In this document: one piece after another, positions 33,872 to 42,776 of the stretch
How the letters are laid out: each line of letters starts with the position of its first letter
Position numbering within the stretch: the stretch's first letter is position 1
Assembly: GCA_913053875.1 (NCBI GenBank)
Contig: CAJXGN010000016.1
Coordinates: forward strand, 1-62,538
Source: an uncultured Agromyces sp.
Lineage (GTDB): Bacteria; Actinomycetota; Actinomycetes; Actinomycetales; Microbacteriaceae
Direction: 5' to 3'
DNA length: 62,538 bases
The notes under the pieces: model-generated
What the model saw: the letters and a program-made list of their open reading frames with translations, nothing else
Told to the model about the DNA's origin: nothing
Databases searched by the model: none
Position numbers and translations under genes: made by a program

Positions 33872-34342
33872 ATGGACGAGATCGACCCGCTCGACGCCCG
33901 CATCCTCCTCGCGCTCGACGACGAACCCGACGCGACGATCCTCACCCTCTCCCGCCGCCTCGGCATCGCCCGCAACACCGCGCACGCGCGCCTGCGCCGC
34001 CTCGCCGAGCGCGGCGTGCTCGGCGCGACGAGCCGTCGCATCGACCCCGCCGCGCTCGGCCTGAACCTCACCGCGTTCATCTCGCTCGAGGCCAGGCAGG
34101 CGGATGCCCCTGCCACCGAGTCCGCCCTCGTGCAGATCCCCGAGGTGGTCGAGGTCCATTCCACGACCGGGGACGCCGACTACCTGCTGAAGGTCGTCGC
34201 GCGCGACACCTCCGACCTCCGGCGCATCACGGCCGACATCCTGGCGATCGACGGGGTCGTGCGCTCGGGCACCGTCATCTCGCTCGACGAGGTGATGGGG
34301 CCGCGCGTCTCGGCCCTGCTGGAGCGCGTCGCGGCCGGCTGA
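33872..34342 (+). CDS. Lrp/AsnC-family regulator
   Basis: A 156-residue regulator with an HTH (about 5-52, DPLDARILLALDDEPDA, LGIARNTAHARL) and an AsnC ligand domain (about 65-145). I prefer the ATG at 33872 over 33863 because the conserved reading begins MDEIDPLD. It is divergent from the YitT-type membrane protein, mirroring the Lrp/LysE pair at 2.6-3.9 kb. Two tandem palindromic repeats follow the stop. Confidence 0.88.
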   Translation: MDEIDPLDARILLALDDEPDATILTLSRRLGIARNTAHARLRRLAERGVLGATSRRIDPAALGLNLTAFISLEARQADAPATESALVQIPEVVEVHSTTGDADYLLKVVARDTSDLRRITADILAIDGVVRSGTVISLDEVMGPRVSALLERVAAG

Positions 34343-34362
34343 CGCCTGCGCGGGCGTCGACC

Positions 34363-34439
34363 GTGCGAAACGAAGGACTCCCGCGGCGTGTCGGGCCGCG
34401 ACCCAGGGCGTGTCGCCCGTTCCGTCCTTCGTTTCGCAC
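34363..34439. repeat. GTGCGAAACG palindromic repeat, copy B, unit 1
   Basis: Perfect 16-base arms: GTGCGAAACGAAGGAC (34363-34378) and its complement (34424-34439). Inner GTGTCG blocks are mirrored too. It is the first unit of a two-unit composite that recurs at 39.2 kb. Confidence 0.8.
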
Positions 34440-34518
34440 GCGGATGCGGAGATCCGGACCGACACGCCGCTCCCGAGGCATCCGATTCGGCGTGTCGCCT
34501 GCGATCTCCGCATCCGCG
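34439..34518. repeat. GGATGCGGAGATC palindromic repeat, copy B, unit 2
   Basis: Perfect 16-base arms: CGCGGATGCGGAGATC (34439-34454) and its complement (34503-34518), with an inner CGACACGCCG/CGGCGTGTCG pair. It abuts unit 1 and shares one base with it. Both units lie between the Lrp gene and a convergent hydrolase. Confidence 0.8.
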
Positions 34519-34532
34519 AACCCGCAGCCCGC

Positions 34533-35375
34533 CTACGCGACCGCCTCCACGGCCGGCCGCGCGTGCGCAACCGCCCACTCGAGCGCGTGGTCGGCGACGG
34601 CCTCCCAGCCGGGCTCGGCGCAGGTCCAGTGCGAGCGCCCGGGGAACTCGAAGTACTCGGTGACGGCCGGCGACTTGGCGTAGTGCTTCGCGTTCGACTT
34701 GTTCACCGACGGCGGCATGATGTGGTCGGCCCCGCCACCGATGAACAGCAGCGGCGCGCGATCGGCCGCGTAGTCGACCCAGGTCTCCTGGTGGCCGGGC
34801 GTGAAGTTCGCGAGCAGGCCGTAGGCCCAGATCCAATTGCCCGGCGCGCCGATCGCGTACTTCTCCCACACCGCGTCGGACTCCTCGCGCGTCAGCGTGT
34901 TCGTGAACGCGTAGTGGAACTCCTCCTGCGTGAACGAGACCGCCTGGTGCCGGGTCGCCGGGCTCTTGAGCGCCGGGAACAGCGACTTCGCCTGCGACAG
35001 CGGCGTGACGCGCACGCCCTCGGTCGGGGCCGAGTCGATGGCGACGGCGGATGCACCGAGGCCGCGTGCGAGCAGCAGCTGCGTGAGCGTGCCGCCGAAG
35101 GAATGGCCCATGATGATGGGCGGCTTCGGCAGCGCCTCGATGACGCCGGCGAGGTGGTCGACGGTCTCGGGCACGGTGAGGTTCGCGATGACGTCGGGCT
35201 GCTCGCGGAGCGCCTCGACCTCGATCTCGAACCCGGGGTAGGCGGGCGTGAGCACGGTGTAGCCCTTCGCCTCGAAGTGGGCCTTCCAGCCCTCCCAGCT
35301 GCGCGGCGTCATCCAGAGGCCGTGCACGAGCACGATCGTGTCGGGGCTGCCTGCGGCGGGTGTGGTCTCGGTCAT
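34533..35375 (-). CDS. alpha/beta hydrolase
   Basis: A 280-residue alpha/beta hydrolase. The oxyanion HGLW (about 18), nucleophile elbow GHSFGG (about 88-93), acid in GGGADHIMP (about 213-221) and His in GRSHWTC (about 246) complete the triad. There is no signal peptide, so it is cytoplasmic. It is the last of three genes transcribed from the LAL regulator, 70 bp after another hydrolase, and its expression is probably linked to that regulator. The substrate is unknown. Confidence 0.85.
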   Translation of the reverse strand: MTETTPAAGSPDTIVLVHGLWMTPRSWEGWKAHFEAKGYTVLTPAYPGFEIEVEALREQPDVIANLTVPETVDHLAGVIEALPKPPIIMGHSFGGTLTQLLLARGLGASAVAIDSAPTEGVRVTPLSQAKSLFPALKSPATRHQAVSFTQEEFHYAFTNTLTREESDAVWEKYAIGAPGNWIWAYGLLANFTPGHQETWVDYAADRAPLLFIGGGADHIMPPSVNKSNAKHYAKSPAVTEYFEFPGRSHWTCAEPGWEAVADHALEWAVAHARPAVEAVA

Positions 35376-35445
35376 GATGTGTCCTTCCGTGGTGGTGGGT
35401 GGCAGGGGGCGTTGCGAGTTCAGGGCGCCGGCCCGGGGCCGGAGC

Positions 35446-36270
35446 TCAGGAGTCGATGAAGGCGAGCAGGTCGGCGTGCAACCGGTCGCGCTCGGTGTCG
35501 GGCAGGCCGTGCGCGCCGTTCTCGTAGACGAGCAGGGTCGCGCCGTCGACCATGGCGGCCGAGCGCTTCCCGCCCACCTCGAACGGCACGATCTGGTCGT
35601 CGTCGCCGTGGATCACGAGCGTCGGCACGTCGACCTTCGCGAGGTCGTCGCGGAAGTCGGTCGCCGAGAACGCGGCGATGCACTCGTACGCGGCGCGATG
35701 CCCGCACGCCATCGACTGCAGCCAGAACGCGTCGCGCGTGCCCTGCGACACGTCGTTGTTGCGGTTGTTGCCGAAGAACGGCCCGTCGGCCAGGTCGCGG
35801 TAGAGCTGCGAGCGATCGGATGCCTCGCCGGCGCGGATCCCGTCGAACACGTCGATCGGCAATCCTTCCGGGTTGTCGTCGGTGCGGAGCATGAGCGGCG
35901 GCACCGCCGACACGAGCACGAGCTTCGAGACACGCGCGCTGCCGTGCCTGCCGAGGTAGTGCGTGATCTCGCCTCCGCCGGTCGAGTGGCCGACGAGCGT
36001 CAGGTCGGTGAGGTCGAGGTGGTCGATCAGGCAGGCGAGGTCGTCGGCGTAGGTGTCCATCTCGTTGCCGTCCCAGGTGCGACTGGAGCGCCCGTGCCCG
36101 CGCCGGTCGTGCGCGATCGCCCGGTGGCCGTGGTCGGCGAGGAACCGGGCGGCCGCCGCCCATGCGTCGGAGTTCAGCGGCCAGCCGTGGCTCAGGATCA
36201 CGGGCGAGCCGCCCGAACCCCAGTCGGTGTAGAAGATCTCGGCACCGTCATCGGTGGTGACGTACGGCAT
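35446..36270 (-). CDS. alpha/beta hydrolase, non-heme chloroperoxidase-like
   Basis: A 274-residue hydrolase of the cofactor-free haloperoxidase/arylesterase group: [35 protein letters not shown], nucleophile GHSTGGGE (about 94-101), HGDDDQIVP and a C-terminal GAHGLPDT. Halogenating activity in this group is usually a side reaction; esterase or lactonase action is likelier. GAGGAGG precedes ATG 36270. It lies 117 bp downstream of the LAL regulator. Confidence 0.86.
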   Translation of the reverse strand: MPYVTTDDGAEIFYTDWGSGGSPVILSHGWPLNSDAWAAAARFLADHGHRAIAHDRRGHGRSSRTWDGNEMDTYADDLACLIDHLDLTDLTLVGHSTGGGEITHYLGRHGSARVSKLVLVSAVPPLMLRTDDNPEGLPIDVFDGIRAGEASDRSQLYRDLADGPFFGNNRNNDVSQGTRDAFWLQSMACGHRAAYECIAAFSATDFRDDLAKVDVPTLVIHGDDDQIVPFEVGGKRSAAMVDGATLLVYENGAHGLPDTERDRLHADLLAFIDS

Positions 36271-36387
36271 GGCGGCCTCCTCATGGGCGAGCTGGTGCAG
36301 CGGATGCCTCGATCGTGCGCGCCACGAGGGGGTCGCCGAACCACGTGGCGCACGTAGTCGTCGCGGACGTGTGGACGGGGGCGGGCG

Positions 36388-39120
36388 TCAGCCCCGGGGC
36401 ATCCGCTCGGCCAGCTGTCGGCGGGAGGTGACGCCGAGCTTCCGGAACACCTTGCGCAGGTGATAGTCGACCGTGTTGGCGCTGATGAAGAGGGTCGCGC
36501 CGATCTCGGCGTTGGTGCGGCCGGCGGCGGCGAGCTCGGCGATGGTCGACTCGCGCGGGGTGAGCTCGGCATCCGCGCCCGGTTCGCGGTGCGGCACGTG
36601 CTCGCCGGTCGCAGCGAGCTCGACGCGGGCCCGCTCGGCGAACGCGACCGCACCCGCCCGCTCGAAGATCGCGAGCGCCTCGCGCAGCTGCTCGCGCGCT
36701 TCGCGGCGTCGCTTCATGCGCCGCAGCCACTCGCCGTACACGAGGTGCGCGCGGCCGAGGTCGCCGACCGCGAGCGTCTGGCGCAGCTGCGCGATCGCGT
36801 CGAGGTGGAGCTGCTCGGCCTCGTCATCGCCCGCCATGACCGCGGCCGAGCGCGCGGCCACCCCTCGGATCCACGGCGTACCGCTCACTTCGGCCTGGTG
36901 CTCGAGCCGCGCCAGCGACGACCGCACGAGGTCTGCCTTGCCCGCCCGGGCGCCGGCCTCGACGTGGTCGGGCAGGTGCCGGTACGTCACCTGCAGGAAG
37001 TTCCGGGCGACCATCGGATCCAGCCGCTCGAATGCGTCCCGGTAGTGCCCCTCGGCGATCGCGCGCACGGCGAGGCCGTGCTCCGCGAGGGTCCACACCC
37101 CGCCCCAGCCACCGGCGCGCGCGCCCGCCGCGACCTGCTCGACGACCTCGACCGGTGCGCCCGCCCAGGCGAGGTAGCCGGCGTTGACCACCTGCTCGGC
37201 GTCGTAGCCGATGGCCCGCCGCAGCTCGCGCACCTGCTCGATCGTGCGACCGCAGGCGACGACGTCGCCGATCGCGAGCTCGATCAGCCCGAGCACCCAG
37301 AGCGTGGTGTCGAGCGCGCGCAGCGCACCGGCCTCGCGCGCCGCGCGCGCCGCCCGGTGGAGCAGGTCGAGGCAGGCCCGTTCGTCCCACAGCGCCATGG
37401 TCGACGCCACCGTGAACGTCGTGTAGTCGCCCAGCAGCGCGTCGTCGGCGGCCTCCAGCATGGTGACGGCCGCACGCAGCTTCGGCGCCGACTCCTGATA
37501 CGGCGCGAGGATGTGCGCCTCGATCGCCGTGAGTGCCACGTCGAAGGCACCGTCGGCGACCCCCACGCCGGCACCGACGCGCGCGCCCACCTCGGCCAGC
37601 GTCGCGTCGCGCATCATCCACTCGGTCGTGAGGCAGAGTTCGAACGCGGTCACGAGTGCGCGCTGCTCGCGCGCGGGGTCGGCGGCGTGGAACAGGGCGG
37701 CGGCCTCGAGCATCGACGCCGTGCCGCCGGTGATGCCCTGCGCGTCGCCGACGAACAGCGAGAGCACGGCTCGCAACGCGAGCACGCGCCCGCGGCCGAC
37801 GTCGTCGAGACGCTCGTCGTCGAGGGAGGCCGCGAGCTCGAGGGCGAGCTGCACGGCCCCCGCCGCCGCGGCGGTCTCGGCGGCGTCGAGCAGCCGGCGG
37901 TCGCGGTCGGCGCCGCGCGGGGTCAGGTCGGCGGCCCGGGCGAGCAGCCGGGCGCGCGACGCGGTGCCGCCGCGACCGCCCGCCGAGTCGGCGGCGCGCA
38001 CGAGCCGAGCGGCGGTCGCCTCGTCGGTGCCCGAGACGGCGGCGGACGCGTGCCATGCGGCGGACGCCTCGCGACCGTCGCGCTCCGCCACCTCGGCGAG
38101 CGCGCGGTGCACGCGGCGCCGGTCGACGCTCGGCATCGCGTCGTAGACGGCCGCGCGCACCAACGGGTGTCGGAACGCGACGTCGCCCCGCACGGACACC
38201 AGGTGGAGCCGCTCGGCGGGCTCGGGGGCATCCGTCGCCAGACCCAGCTGTGCAGCCGCAGCCGCGATCGCAGCCCCGTCGCCCGTGGACTCGGCCGCCG
38301 CGACGCCCAGCCAGAGCCGCGTGTCGTCGGGCAGCGTCGCGAACCGGCGCGCGTAGTGCGCCTCGAGCCGATCGCCGATCGGCACCGGCTCCTCGGCGAC
38401 GGCTCGTGCGGTGAGCTCGCTCGGCGACCCGTGGGCGAGGTCGACGAGCGCGAGCGGGTTGCCGCCCGTCTCCTCGGCCACGCGCGTCGCCAGGTACGGA
38501 TCGATCGGCTCGCGGGCCGCGCCCGTGAGCAGCCGAACGGCCGCCTGCCGGTCGAGCCCTTCGAGCTCGAGCGCCGGCACGCCGGCGAGGGCAGGGGCGA
38601 CGGACGCCTCGGGCCGCACCGCGAGCACCAGCGCCACCGCCTCGGCCTGGAGACGCCGGGCGACGAACGCGAGCACCTCGAGCGACTCCGGATCGAGCAG
38701 GTGCGCGTCGTCGACGATGCAGAGCACGGGCTGCTGCTCGCCCGCGGCGGCGAGCAGCGAGAGGGTGCCGAGGCCGACGAGGAAGCGGTCGGGCGGCGGG
38801 CCGTCGGCGAGGCCCGCGGCGATGCGGAGCGCCGTCGCCTGGCCCGCGGGCAGCGCGTCGAGGTGGCGCGCGAGCGGGTTGCCGAGCCGCTGCAGCGCGG
38901 CGTACGGCATCGACTGCTCGGCCTCGAACCCGTCGGCGCGGATCACGCGCACGCCCTGCGCGAGGCGGGCCAGCTCGCCGACCAGGGTGGTCTTGCCGAT
39001 GCCCGGCTCGCCGCGCACCACGAGGGCGCCGCCGGCGCGATTGCGCGCGTGGGCGACGAGGGCGAGGAGTCGTTCGAGTTCGCGCTCGCGGCCGAGCAGG
39101 GAAGGGGTGTCCGCGTCTAT
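36388..39120 (-). CDS. LuxR-family LAL regulator with AAA ATPase; likely ATA start
   Basis: About 910 residues: an AAA/STAND ATPase (Walker A GEPGIGKTT, Walker B VLCIVDDAH), a long TPR-like helical region, and a C-terminal LuxR HTH (LTPRESTIAELAAAGRTNAE, NTVDYHLRKVFRKLG). The conserved LAL opening SLLGRERELERLL lies upstream of the first ATG/GTG/TTG in frame (GTG at 39021), so a 39021 start would cut it off. The frame runs back to a stop at 39130. Six bases after a TAGGTT -10-like box stands an ATA codon (39120), exactly where the window's leaderless genes have ATG or GTG. A conservative annotation would start at 39021. Confidence 0.8.
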   Translation of the reverse strand: MDADTPSLLGRERELERLLALVAHARNRAGGALVVRGEPGIGKTTLVGELARLAQGVRVIRADGFEAEQSMPYAALQRLGNPLARHLDALPAGQATALRIAAGLADGPPPDRFLVGLGTLSLLAAAGEQQPVLCIVDDAHLLDPESLEVLAFVARRLQAEAVALVLAVRPEASVAPALAGVPALELEGLDRQAAVRLLTGAAREPIDPYLATRVAEETGGNPLALVDLAHGSPSELTARAVAEEPVPIGDRLEAHYARRFATLPDDTRLWLGVAAAESTGDGAAIAAAAAQLGLATDAPEPAERLHLVSVRGDVAFRHPLVRAAVYDAMPSVDRRRVHRALAEVAERDGREASAAWHASAAVSGTDEATAARLVRAADSAGGRGGTASRARLLARAADLTPRGADRDRRLLDAAETAAAAGAVQLALELAASLDDERLDDVGRGRVLALRAVLSLFVGDAQGITGGTASMLEAAALFHAADPAREQRALVTAFELCLTTEWMMRDATLAEVGARVGAGVGVADGAFDVALTAIEAHILAPYQESAPKLRAAVTMLEAADDALLGDYTTFTVASTMALWDERACLDLLHRAARAAREAGALRALDTTLWVLGLIELAIGDVVACGRTIEQVRELRRAIGYDAEQVVNAGYLAWAGAPVEVVEQVAAGARAGGWGGVWTLAEHGLAVRAIAEGHYRDAFERLDPMVARNFLQVTYRHLPDHVEAGARAGKADLVRSSLARLEHQAEVSGTPWIRGVAARSAAVMAGDDEAEQLHLDAIAQLRQTLAVGDLGRAHLVYGEWLRRMKRRREAREQLREALAIFERAGAVAFAERARVELAATGEHVPHREPGADAELTPRESTIAELAAAGRTNAEIGATLFISANTVDYHLRKVFRKLGVTSRRQLAERMPRG

Positions 39121-39201
39121 GCGCTCAACCTAGACCCGCGGTGGGCGGGCGTCCAGAGAGCGTTTTCACGGCGGCGGTCGGATGCCCCTGGGCCGGCGCG
39201 C

Positions 39202-39277
39202 GTGCGAACCGCAGGAGTCTCGCGGCATGTCGCCCGCGGCGCCCGGTGTGTCGCGCATCCTCTCCTCCGCTCCGCAC
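39202..39277. repeat. GTGCGAAACG palindromic repeat, copy C, unit 1
   Basis: A degenerate copy of unit 1: GTGCGAACCGCAGGAG on the left and a looser inverted match ending at 39277. It lies in the 333-bp spacer upstream of the LAL gene, a divergent setting, unlike copies A and B. Confidence 0.65.
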
Positions 39278-39300
39278 GCTGCGCCCGCAGACGGTACGCG

Positions 39301-39372
39301 GATGCGGAGATCCCCGCGGACACGCCGACCCCGAGGCGTCCGCCCCGGCGTGTCGCGCCGGATCTCCGCATC
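39301..39372. repeat. GGATGCGGAGATC palindromic repeat, copy C, unit 2
   Basis: GATGCGGAGATCC (39301-39313) with its exact complement (39360-39372) and an inner GACACGCCG/CGGCGTGTC pair. The same order of units as at 34.4 kb shows that the two palindromes travel as a composite. The rest of the spacer (39121-39453) shows no gene. Confidence 0.75.
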
Positions 39373-39453
39373 GGCACACACCGGGCGCGGGCCCGGGCCC
39401 GCACGGAGGGACGGGCCGCGGCGCGGACGTAGAGTGCGGACGAGGGGCACAGC

Positions 39454-40047
39454 ATGCGTACGACGCGAGCGCGGGTGAGCACATGGGCCGCCGTCGGCGG
39501 CGTGTGCGGTCTGGCGTGGGCGGCGTCGTTCCGCGCGTACATGGCCGAGATCAGCGGCGCGATCTCCGCGGTGCACTGGGTCGGCACGTTCCTCGCGCTG
39601 CTGCTGCCGGGCGCGATCATCGGGGTGGCGCTCGGCGCGGCGGCCGCAGCCGACCCGGTGCGGCACCGGCGGGCGCTGCGCTGGGCGGCATCCGCTCCCC
39701 TGCTCTTCGCGGCCGTGCCGCTCGCCCTGCCCGGCGCGCTCGTCGACTTCCTGACCCAGGGCCTCGGCGGTGGCGCGGTCGCCGTGGCGCTCGCCGCGGT
39801 CGCGGCGGGCTACGCGATCGGCGGGCACCGCGCGTGGGCCCGCTGGGTGTGCGGTGTGCTGGCGGCAGCTCTCCTCGTCGCCATCGTCGCGACGGTGCCC
39901 GCCATCGCCGGCAGCGTGCTCGCGCTGAACTCCCCGCGCGGCGCGTGGGTCGCCGTGCTCGCGGGCTCCCTCCTCCTCGTGCTGTACGTCGCAGCGGCGA
40001 TCCCGTTCCGCGCACTGAACGCCCCGGCGTCCGAGATCTCGTCGTAG
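39454..40047 (+). CDS. hypothetical multi-pass membrane protein
   Basis: A 197-residue protein with five to six hydrophobic helices and Arg-rich loops (PVRHRRALRW). There are no motifs that I recognise. Position-specific features are a TAGAGT hexamer with a 25-base leader and an AGGGG-type ribosome site before ATG 39454. It stands between the LAL regulator (divergent) and a cupin gene. Confidence 0.65.
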   Translation: MRTTRARVSTWAAVGGVCGLAWAASFRAYMAEISGAISAVHWVGTFLALLLPGAIIGVALGAAAAADPVRHRRALRWAASAPLLFAAVPLALPGALVDFLTQGLGGGAVAVALAAVAAGYAIGGHRAWARWVCGVLAAALLVAIVATVPAIAGSVLALNSPRGAWVAVLAGSLLLVLYVAAAIPFRALNAPASEISS

Positions 40048-40128
40048 CCCTGCCGCTCCTGCACTCCGGGGTGGTAGTTTCCGCTTCGGATGCCCTCGTC
40101 TGCGGCACCCCTCATCGAATCGAGGTGC

Positions 40129-40533
40129 ATGGTGTACACGACCGAGATCACACAGCAGCCGTCACCGACCGCGCCCGAGACGCCCGGAATCGTGCCCGCC
40201 GACGCGCTGCGCATCGGCACGGGGCGGACGCGCCGATTCGTCGGTGCCGAGCACGGCGCGAACGTCTCGTACTTCTGGGTCGACAACGAACCAGGCGAGG
40301 GGCCGGGGTTGCACTGGCATCCGTACACCGAGACGTGGGTCGTGCTCGAGGGCACCGCCCGCATCACGATGGGCGACCGCGAGCTCGTCGCCGGGCCGGG
40401 CGACACCGCCACGGTGCCCGCGGGCGTCTGGCACCGGTTCGTCAACGCCGGCACCGATCGGCTGAAGGTGCTGTGCATCCACGCGTCGGCCGTGATCGTG
40501 CAAGTCTGGGCCGACCCGGAGCATCCGGGCTGA
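40129..40533 (+). CDS. cupin-domain protein
   Basis: A roughly 134-residue single cupin. Motif 1 is LHWHPYTETWVVLEG (His, His, Glu ligands) and motif 2 PGDTATVPAGVWHRFVN (His). The function is open. The start is ambiguous: ATG 40129 is just after CGAGG, while ATG 40090 lies inside a CGGATGCC motif and may be accidental. The next gene follows after 56 bp. Confidence 0.8.
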   Translation: MVYTTEITQQPSPTAPETPGIVPADALRIGTGRTRRFVGAEHGANVSYFWVDNEPGEGPGLHWHPYTETWVVLEGTARITMGDRELVAGPGDTATVPAGVWHRFVNAGTDRLKVLCIHASAVIVQVWADPEHPG

Positions 40534-40589
40534 GGCGCCCGGCCGACCGGCATCCGCCATTCACCGCACCGACCAGCAAGGAGCACCCC

Positions 40590-40883
40590 ATGTCGTACCA
40601 GGCCTACCTCGACACGATCGAGCAGAAGACCGGACTCACGCCGCGCCAGCTGATCGACGCCGCGCGCGAGCAGGGGTTCGAGGAGGGGGCCAAGGTCGGC
40701 CCCATCGTCGCGTGGCTGAAGGAGGAGTACGGTCTCGGCCACGGGCACGCGAACGCGCTGGCCCAGGTCATCAGCAAGGGCCCGAAGATCGTGCCGGCGA
40801 AGCACGTGGGGTCGGACGGCTCGCACCGCGACGCATCCGACACCCTCTGGCTCGACGGCGCCGCGACGAACCCCAACCGCTGA
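40590..40883 (+). CDS. DUF4287-type small protein
   Basis: A 97-residue protein opening SYQAYLDTIEQKTGLTPRQL and containing LKEEYGLGHGHANALAQVI, the pattern of DUF4287 proteins, often with a DUF5655-like partner domain. No function is known. CAAGGAG precedes the ATG by eight bases. It is convergent with the OYE gene, only seven bases between stops. Confidence 0.82.
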   Translation: MSYQAYLDTIEQKTGLTPRQLIDAAREQGFEEGAKVGPIVAWLKEEYGLGHGHANALAQVISKGPKIVPAKHVGSDGSHRDASDTLWLDGAATNPNR

Positions 40884-40890
40884 CCCCGGC

Positions 40891-41964
40891 CTAGCGGTAG
40901 GCGCGCTCGTACGCCCGCGGCGTGTAGTCGACCTCGACGCCGAGCTCGCGCGCGGCGCGCAGCGGGAAGTTCGGGTCGCGCAGCACTTCACGCCCGACGA
41001 GCACCACGTCGGCGGCGCCCGATGCGACCACCTCGGCCGCCTGCTCCGCCTCGTCGATCAGGCCGACCGCCGCGGTCGGCACGCCCGTCGCATCGCGCAG
41101 CCCCGACGCGAACGGCACCTGGTAGCCGGGCCCGACCGGGATACGCGCGTGCACGTTGCCGCCCGACGACACGTCGACGAGGTCGATGCCGCGGTCGGCG
41201 ACCCAGCGCGCGACCTGCTCCATCTCCTCAGGGGTCCACCCGCCATCGGTCCAGTCGGTCGCCGAGAAGCGCACCAGCAGCGGGACTGCCTCGCCGACCT
41301 CGGCGCGCACGGCGTCGACCACCTCGAGCACGATGCGCGCCCGGTTCTCAAGCGACCCGCCATACGCGTCGGCGCGCTGGTTGCTGAGCGGCGACAGGAA
41401 CTCGTGCAGCAGGTACCCGTGCGCCGCGTGGATCTCGAGCAGGTCGAAGCCGGCGTCGACGGCACGGCGAGCGGATGCCGCGAAGGCCGCCACGACCTCC
41501 GCGATGCCGTCGACGGTGAGCGCCGTCGGCTCCGCGTACCCGTCGAAGGCGACCGCACTCGGCGCGAACGCCTCCCAGCCGCCCTCGGCGACCGGCACCG
41601 ATCCGCGCTCCGCCGCCCACGGACGGTACGTCGACGCCTTGCGACCCGCGTGCGCGAGCTGGATGCCCGCGAGCGCGCCCTGCACGTGCATGAAGTCCAC
41701 GATGGGGCGCAGCGCGTCGCGCTGCTCGTCGTTCCAGAGCCCGAGGTCCTCGGGGCTGATGCGCCCCTCGGGCACGACCGCCGTCGCCTCGACGATGATC
41801 GCGCCGGCCCCGCCGCGCGCGAGGGCGCCGAGGTGCACGTGGTGCCATTCGGTCGGCATGCCGTCACGGGCATCCGCACTGTACTGGCACATGGGCGGCA
41901 CCCAGATGCGGTTGCGGGCGGTGACGCCGCGGAGCGTGATCGGGTCGAAGAGCGTGGCAGGCAG
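40891..41964 (-). CDS. Old Yellow Enzyme (YqjM-like NADPH dehydrogenase), CTG start
   Basis: A 357-residue FMN ene-reductase of the thermophilic-like OYE group: PPMCQYSAD (the Cys of this class), HLGALARGGAG, QLAHAGRKAS, EIHAAHGYLLHEFLSP, SNQRADAYGGSLENR and VLVGREVLRDPNFP. The conserved N-terminus PATLFDPITLRGVTARNRIW is encoded upstream of the first ATG/GTG in frame (41901). A CTG at 41964 directly opens it and has GGAG five bases upstream, so CTG is the probable start. It reduces activated alkenes using NADPH. The gene is divergent from a TetR gene, which may control it. Confidence 0.85.
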   Translation of the reverse strand: MPATLFDPITLRGVTARNRIWVPPMCQYSADARDGMPTEWHHVHLGALARGGAGAIIVEATAVVPEGRISPEDLGLWNDEQRDALRPIVDFMHVQGALAGIQLAHAGRKASTYRPWAAERGSVPVAEGGWEAFAPSAVAFDGYAEPTALTVDGIAEVVAAFAASARRAVDAGFDLLEIHAAHGYLLHEFLSPLSNQRADAYGGSLENRARIVLEVVDAVRAEVGEAVPLLVRFSATDWTDGGWTPEEMEQVARWVADRGIDLVDVSSGGNVHARIPVGPGYQVPFASGLRDATGVPTAAVGLIDEAEQAAEVVASGAADVVLVGREVLRDPNFPLRAARELGVEVDYTPRAYERAYR

Positions 41965-42091
41965 GGGAACTCCAGGGTCGAGGCGTGGGGCGACGGTCCC
42001 GTGCCCCGGGCGATCATCGCATGACGGCGACGATCACCCGCCGAAGCCAACGTGGCGGGATGCACGGGTGTTCCCGAGTTATTAGAGTGTT

Positions 42092-42097
42092 TATACT
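42092..42097 (+). promoter_or_regulatory. -10 box TATACT of a leaderless TetR gene
   Basis: TATACT, then six bases, then the ATG at 42104. The surrounding TTATTAGAGTGTTTATAC is AT-rich with imperfect dyad symmetry and may hold the TetR site. Confidence 0.7.
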
Positions 42098-42103
42098 ACG
42101 AAC

Positions 42104-42748
42104 ATGACGGATGCCCCCGCAGCCGAGCGTCGCCCGCAGCGCACCGCGCGCCGCCGCGACGAGCTGCTCGAGACCGCCCTGCGCCTGTTCAACGCGCACG
42201 GCACCGCCGCCGTGTCGGCGAACCGCATCGCGGCCGCGACCGGCATCAGCCCGGGCAACCTCTACTACTGGTTCCCGAACAAGCAGGCGATCATCCGGGC
42301 GCTCTTCGCGGAATGGGCGACGGCTTCGACCGCACCCGAGGCGCTGCCGGATGCCCCGCACGCCCTCCGCACCTTCATCGACGCCCTCGCGGCCCAGCCG
42401 CTCGTGACCGCACGCTTCGCGTTCTTCTCGCGCGAGCTGACGGGCCTGCTCACGGCCGACCCCGAGCTCGCCGCCGCATACCGGGCCAACTTCACCGCCA
42501 AGGTCGACGCGATCACGGCGCTGGTCGAGCAGCTCGTCGCCGCCGGGCTCCTCCACGAGCCGGCGCCCCGCACCGACCCCCGTGAGATCGTCGTCGCCGC
42601 CTGGATCGTCAGCGAGGCGACGCCCGCGTTCCTCGAGGTGGTCGACCCCGAGGCATCCGCCCTCTCCGCCCCCGCGGTCTCGACCGCGCTCGTCCGTGCG
42701 CTCCTCACCGAGGAGGGCGCGCGGGCCCTGCACCCGCCCGCCGACTGA
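42104..42748 (+). CDS. TetR-family regulator
   Basis: A 214-residue TetR protein: HTH region RRRDELLETALRLFNAHG, VSANRIAAATGISPGNLYYWFPNKQAI (about 38-64), and a helical sensor domain. No Shine-Dalgarno is present; the start is placed by the -10 box six bases upstream. It is divergent from the OYE gene and 28 bp upstream of a nitroreductase, so it likely controls a redox or xenobiotic response involving both. Confidence 0.88.
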   Translation: MTDAPAAERRPQRTARRRDELLETALRLFNAHGTAAVSANRIAAATGISPGNLYYWFPNKQAIIRALFAEWATASTAPEALPDAPHALRTFIDALAAQPLVTARFAFFSRELTGLLTADPELAAAYRANFTAKVDAITALVEQLVAAGLLHEPAPRTDPREIVVAAWIVSEATPAFLEVVDPEASALSAPAVSTALVRALLTEEGARALHPPAD

Positions 42749-42776
42749 CACGGCACCACCTCGGAGAGGACGCACC

